From positions 1-6,934 of the forward strand of contig JAWLES010000128.1 of the NCBI GenBank assembly GCA_041685935.1: a DNA stretch of 6,934 nt, in the 5' to 3' direction. The position numbers and the translations under genes were made by a program. Shown one piece after another: positions 4,926 through 6,934 of the stretch. The DNA is from JAIPEK01 sp041685935. GTDB lineage: Bacteria > Desulfobacterota > Desulfobacteria > Desulfobacterales > Desulfobacteraceae. Within the stretch, counting starts at the first letter, position 1. Each line of letters starts with the position of its first letter. The notes below the pieces were generated by a model. The model had not been told where the DNA came from. It did no database searches and worked only from the letters and a program-made list of their open reading frames with translations.

Positions 4926-6056
4926 ATGACCAGTGAACGGCACAACGTGGTTTTCAGGGGCAGGGTTGCAGAAAAAGCCGATCCGCAAAAGGTAAAAGAA
5001 CGCATCTGCGGAATGTTCCGGATCGATCTGGATAAGGCGGAATCGCTGTTTTCCGGGAAAAAGATCATTGTCAAGAAACATGCGGATAAAGAAACCTGCC
5101 GGAAAATTAAACAGGCGTTTACCAGGGCGGGTGCAGAGTGTGAAATCGAAAAGGCCGGTACAGAGGATCTGCGGCCGCCCGCTCCGGCTTCGGCTGAACC
5201 GCGGGCACAGGGATTTTCCAATCCTTATTCCACTCCCGCTGCTGATCTGGTGGCCGGAAACGGCATTGCGGACAACGGGCTCAAAGGCCCGAGGAAAGTT
5301 CCCGCAGGCAACGGGGCCGGCTGGATATTCTCCGGTTTCGGCCTTTTCAGGAAAAACCCTATCTCGTGGATTTTTTCAACCATTGTATTCTTTGTTGCCA
5401 GCGGATTGATCCAGATTGTTCCCTTTCTCGGGGCTGTGGCGGCAAACCTTTTGAATCCGGTTTTCGCAGCCGGCTTCATCATGGGAGCGGCCGACCAGGA
5501 CGCAGGAGATGATTTTTCAGTCCGGCACCTGTTTGCCGGGTTTTCAAACAATTTCGGCCAGCTCATTCTTTTCGCCCTTGTGTTTTTCTTTGGCGCCTTT
5601 CTGGTGATGGGGCTTTTCGCCGTGGTCATGTTCACGGTTATGGCCGGCGGACTGGCCGCCATGCAGAACCCGGACCTGTTCATGAATATGTCTCCTGTCG
5701 TCATGGTGTTGTTTTTCCTGATCCTTGCAGCGATCATGGTGCCGATGGCAATGATGTACTGGTTCAGCCCGGCCTTGATCGCACTGAATGATCTTTCCTT
5801 TTTCGATGCCATGAAGATGAGTTTGCAGGCCTGCCTGAAGAATATTCTTCCATTTATGTTGTACGGAGCGGTATTCCTTTTGATAGGTGTTGTGGTGACG
5901 GGGGCGGCAGCCGTTGTAATCCCGATCATGGTGCAGGCCGGAAAAATCCCCACCGTCCTGGCCGTTATTCCCCTGGTTGTGATCGGTCTCGCAGTCACGC
6001 CGGTGGCCATCGCCTCCATATATACCTCTTACAGGGATATTTTCCAAAGCGGGTAA
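4926..6056 (+). CDS. BPSS1780-family-like membrane protein with an N-terminal soluble domain
   Basis: The product from ATG 4926 is 376 residues. Residues 5-77 form a compact charged domain with the pattern VVFRGRVAE, LFSGKKIIVKK (41-51) and an AGAECEIE ending (68-75). I have seen this type of domain at the N-terminus of otherwise different bacterial membrane proteins, but its function is unknown to me. Residues 78-130 are a linker rich in proline, alanine and glycine. Residues 131-376 resemble the BPSS1780 family: a WIFSGFGLFRKNP entry, then hydrophobic segments at about 147-166, 168-188, 212-242, 256-280, 304-336 and 342-366, with a GxxxxxxHLFAGF motif before the third. The protein should sit in the inner membrane with the N-terminal domain in the cytoplasm. 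It precedes the RDD gene by 31 bases and is probably co-transcribed with it. The family assignment is from memory of its pattern. Confidence 0.75.
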   Translation: MTSERHNVVFRGRVAEKADPQKVKERICGMFRIDLDKAESLFSGKKIIVKKHADKETCRKIKQAFTRAGAECEIEKAGTEDLRPPAPASAEPRAQGFSNPYSTPAADLVAGNGIADNGLKGPRKVPAGNGAGWIFSGFGLFRKNPISWIFSTIVFFVASGLIQIVPFLGAVAANLLNPVFAAGFIMGAADQDAGDDFSVRHLFAGFSNNFGQLILFALVFFFGAFLVMGLFAVVMFTVMAGGLAAMQNPDLFMNMSPVVMVLFFLILAAIMVPMAMMYWFSPALIALNDLSFFDAMKMSLQACLKNILPFMLYGAVFLLIGVVVTGAAAVVIPIMVQAGKIPTVLAVIPLVVIGLAVTPVAIASIYTSYRDIFQSG

Positions 6057-6087
6057 TACGCTTGCGCCCGGTTGTCGGAGTCTTTTT

Positions 6088-6771
6088 TTGCAAACGATTG
6101 ATACCGCCACAAATCATGAAACTCCTGAAGGCATTGTGCTTCGTCTCAAGACTGCGGGCCCGGTATCAAGGGCGTATGCATGGCTGATCGACTGCATGAT
6201 CAGGGCCGGGGTCTACCTGGTCCTGGTATCGGTTCTTTCCGCTTTCAGCCGGGCCGGAACCGCCGGGATACTCATATGTCTGTTTCTGCTGGAGTGGTTT
6301 TATCCGGTTGTTTTCGAGGTGTACTCCGGCGCCACTCCCGGCAAACGTTCGCTCGGGCTCCGTGTGGTTCATGACAACGGAACGCCGGTGGATGTCTCCT
6401 CTTCTCTGCTGCGGAATCTTCTGCGGGCGGCTGATTTTTTTCCTCTCTTTTACGCCGCGGGCCTCATTTCCATGATGTTTAATAAAAATTTCAAACGGCT
6501 CGGTGATATGGCCGCCGGAACCCTGGTTGTGTATGAGGAGAAACAGACCCGTCCTGCAAAAACAGAAAATACTGCGGTAAAACAGCCGCCGCTGGAGCTT
6601 CGGGTTCATGAAAAGCAGACTATTCTTGACTTTGCCGAACGCAGCAGAACGCTTTCCAAGAGCCGGTGCATCGAACTTGTGGAGATTCTGGCAGCTCTTA
6701 CCGGTAAAAAGGGAGAAAAAGCGGTAAAGGAAGTCGAGGCCTATGCCGGCTGGATTTCGAGGGGTAAGTGA
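6088..6771 (+). CDS. RDD-family membrane protein
   Basis: The 227-residue protein shows the RDD-family pattern: R28 and D35 in the first hydrophobic helix (SRAYAWLID), GATPGKRSLGLRVV at 81-94, an R109/R113-AD-FFP segment, and KRLGDMAAGTLVV at 136-148. Hydrophobic segments lie at about 30-52, 58-77 and 116-130, so it is an inner-membrane protein. A charged cytoplasmic tail (150-227) includes a helical FAERSRTLSKSR stretch that also occurs in RDD proteins next to SpoIIM genes. The start is a TTG at 6088 with GGAG at 6077-6080, seven bases away; no other start fits before the conserved block. RDD proteins have no single established function; some are proposed to be ion antiporters. The next gene, for a SpoIIM-family protein, begins three bases... 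after the stop, which indicates tight co-transcription. Confidence 0.88.
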   Translation: MQTIDTATNHETPEGIVLRLKTAGPVSRAYAWLIDCMIRAGVYLVLVSVLSAFSRAGTAGILICLFLLEWFYPVVFEVYSGATPGKRSLGLRVVHDNGTPVDVSSSLLRNLLRAADFFPLFYAAGLISMMFNKNFKRLGDMAAGTLVVYEEKQTRPAKTENTAVKQPPLELRVHEKQTILDFAERSRTLSKSRCIELVEILAALTGKKGEKAVKEVEAYAGWISRGK

Positions 6772-6773
6772 AC

Positions 6774-6934
6774 ATGCGGCAGGAGCGGTTTGAAGAGCAT
6801 AACAAAAGCCTCTGGGATTCATACAACAGGATCGTCAAAGAGTTGGACCGTCCGGTTCGCAAACGGTCTTTCACCGTCAAGACCGGGGGATTCCCGAAAT
6901 TATACCGCACCGTGTGCCATCACTATGCCCTGTC
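6774..6934 (+). CDS. SpoIIM-family membrane protein, N-terminal fragment (3' end outside window)
   Basis: The ATG at 6774 begins two bases after the RDD stop, with GAGGGG at 6759-6764, and the frame stays open to the window end, giving 53 complete codons. The start MRQERFEEHN followed by W14, and later FPKLYRTVCHHYALS (39-53), matches the N-terminus usual for stage II sporulation protein M-like membrane proteins of non-sporulating bacteria. The visible part is the cytoplasmic N-terminal region; the membrane segments lie beyond the window. In such genomes this gene pairs with RDD and is commonly followed by DUF4129/DUF4350, MoxR ATPase and DUF58 genes. The name does not imply sporulation here. 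The identification rests on a short stretch but is reinforced by the RDD neighbour. Confidence 0.8.
   Translation, partial: MRQERFEEHNKSLWDSYNRIVKELDRPVRKRSFTVKTGGFPKLYRTVCHHYAL

Noticed and set aside
6048..6089. T7 run before the RDD gene as a terminator
   Set aside because: The best stems are three or four base pairs (CGGG/CCCG, CCG/CGG) and the T-run overlaps the start region behind a GGAG site.
5225..6110. Long minus-strand open frames (264 and 188 codons) opposite the BPSS1780-like gene
   Set aside because: Their translations are low-complexity or His/Lys-rich without domains, as expected from the complement of a hydrophobic membrane-protein gene.
6166..6822. Minus-strand 218-codon open frame opposite the RDD gene
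   Set aside because: It covers a clear RDD gene plus the SpoIIM start and shows no domain or plausible composition of its own.

Overview
The window looks like chromosomal DNA of a Gram-negative bacterium, most likely one of the Desulfobacterota (the former sulfate-reducing Deltaproteobacteria). This is an inference from gene content: a type VI secretion ClpV ATPase, a small zinc-ribbon protein of a style I associate with that group, and a DUF3334-like/CheR pair. Base composition looks moderate and even. I see no tRNA, rRNA, CRISPR array, insertion sequence or phage gene. Coding density is high, and no gene-free stretch exceeds about 210 bases.

Left part (1-1858): the C-terminal half of ClpV/TssH, the ATPase that disassembles the contracted type VI secretion sheath, is followed 24 bases later by an unrecognised 260-residue protein that is probably co-transcribed with it. 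The rest of the secretion locus would lie to the left of the window.

Middle part (1859-4536): a 147-base intergenic region carries a good sigma70-type promoter (TTGACA, 17 bases, TATTGT). It reads into four tightly packed forward genes: a DUF3334-like protein with a possible CheC/CheX-like fold, the chemoreceptor methyltransferase CheR, a VanZ-family membrane protein, and a SpoU/TrmH-family RNA methyltransferase whose TTG start overlaps the vanZ stop. The first two suggest chemotaxis or surface signalling. The last two have no evident functional tie to it.

Right part (4533-6934): a 61-residue zinc-ribbon protein runs on the minus strand, converging on the RNA methyltransferase so closely that their stop codons share the bases TTAA. 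From a 207-base divergent region, three forward genes for membrane proteins follow: a BPSS1780-like protein with an extra N-terminal soluble domain, an RDD-family protein, and the start of a SpoIIM-family protein cut by the window end. RDD plus SpoIIM is the usual opening of a bacterial MoxR/DUF58-type locus, so an AAA+ MoxR ATPase and a DUF58 protein may follow outside the window.

Three genes (cheR, the RNA methyltransferase and the RDD gene) appear to use TTG starts. Points worth a second look are an 11-base motif shared by the two main intergenic regions, a GC-rich hairpin at the convergent gene junction, the unknown gene behind clpV, and the N-terminal domain of the BPSS1780-like protein. 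I did not find a clearly new multi-gene system. Most of the content is recognisable, with two or three poorly characterised proteins.
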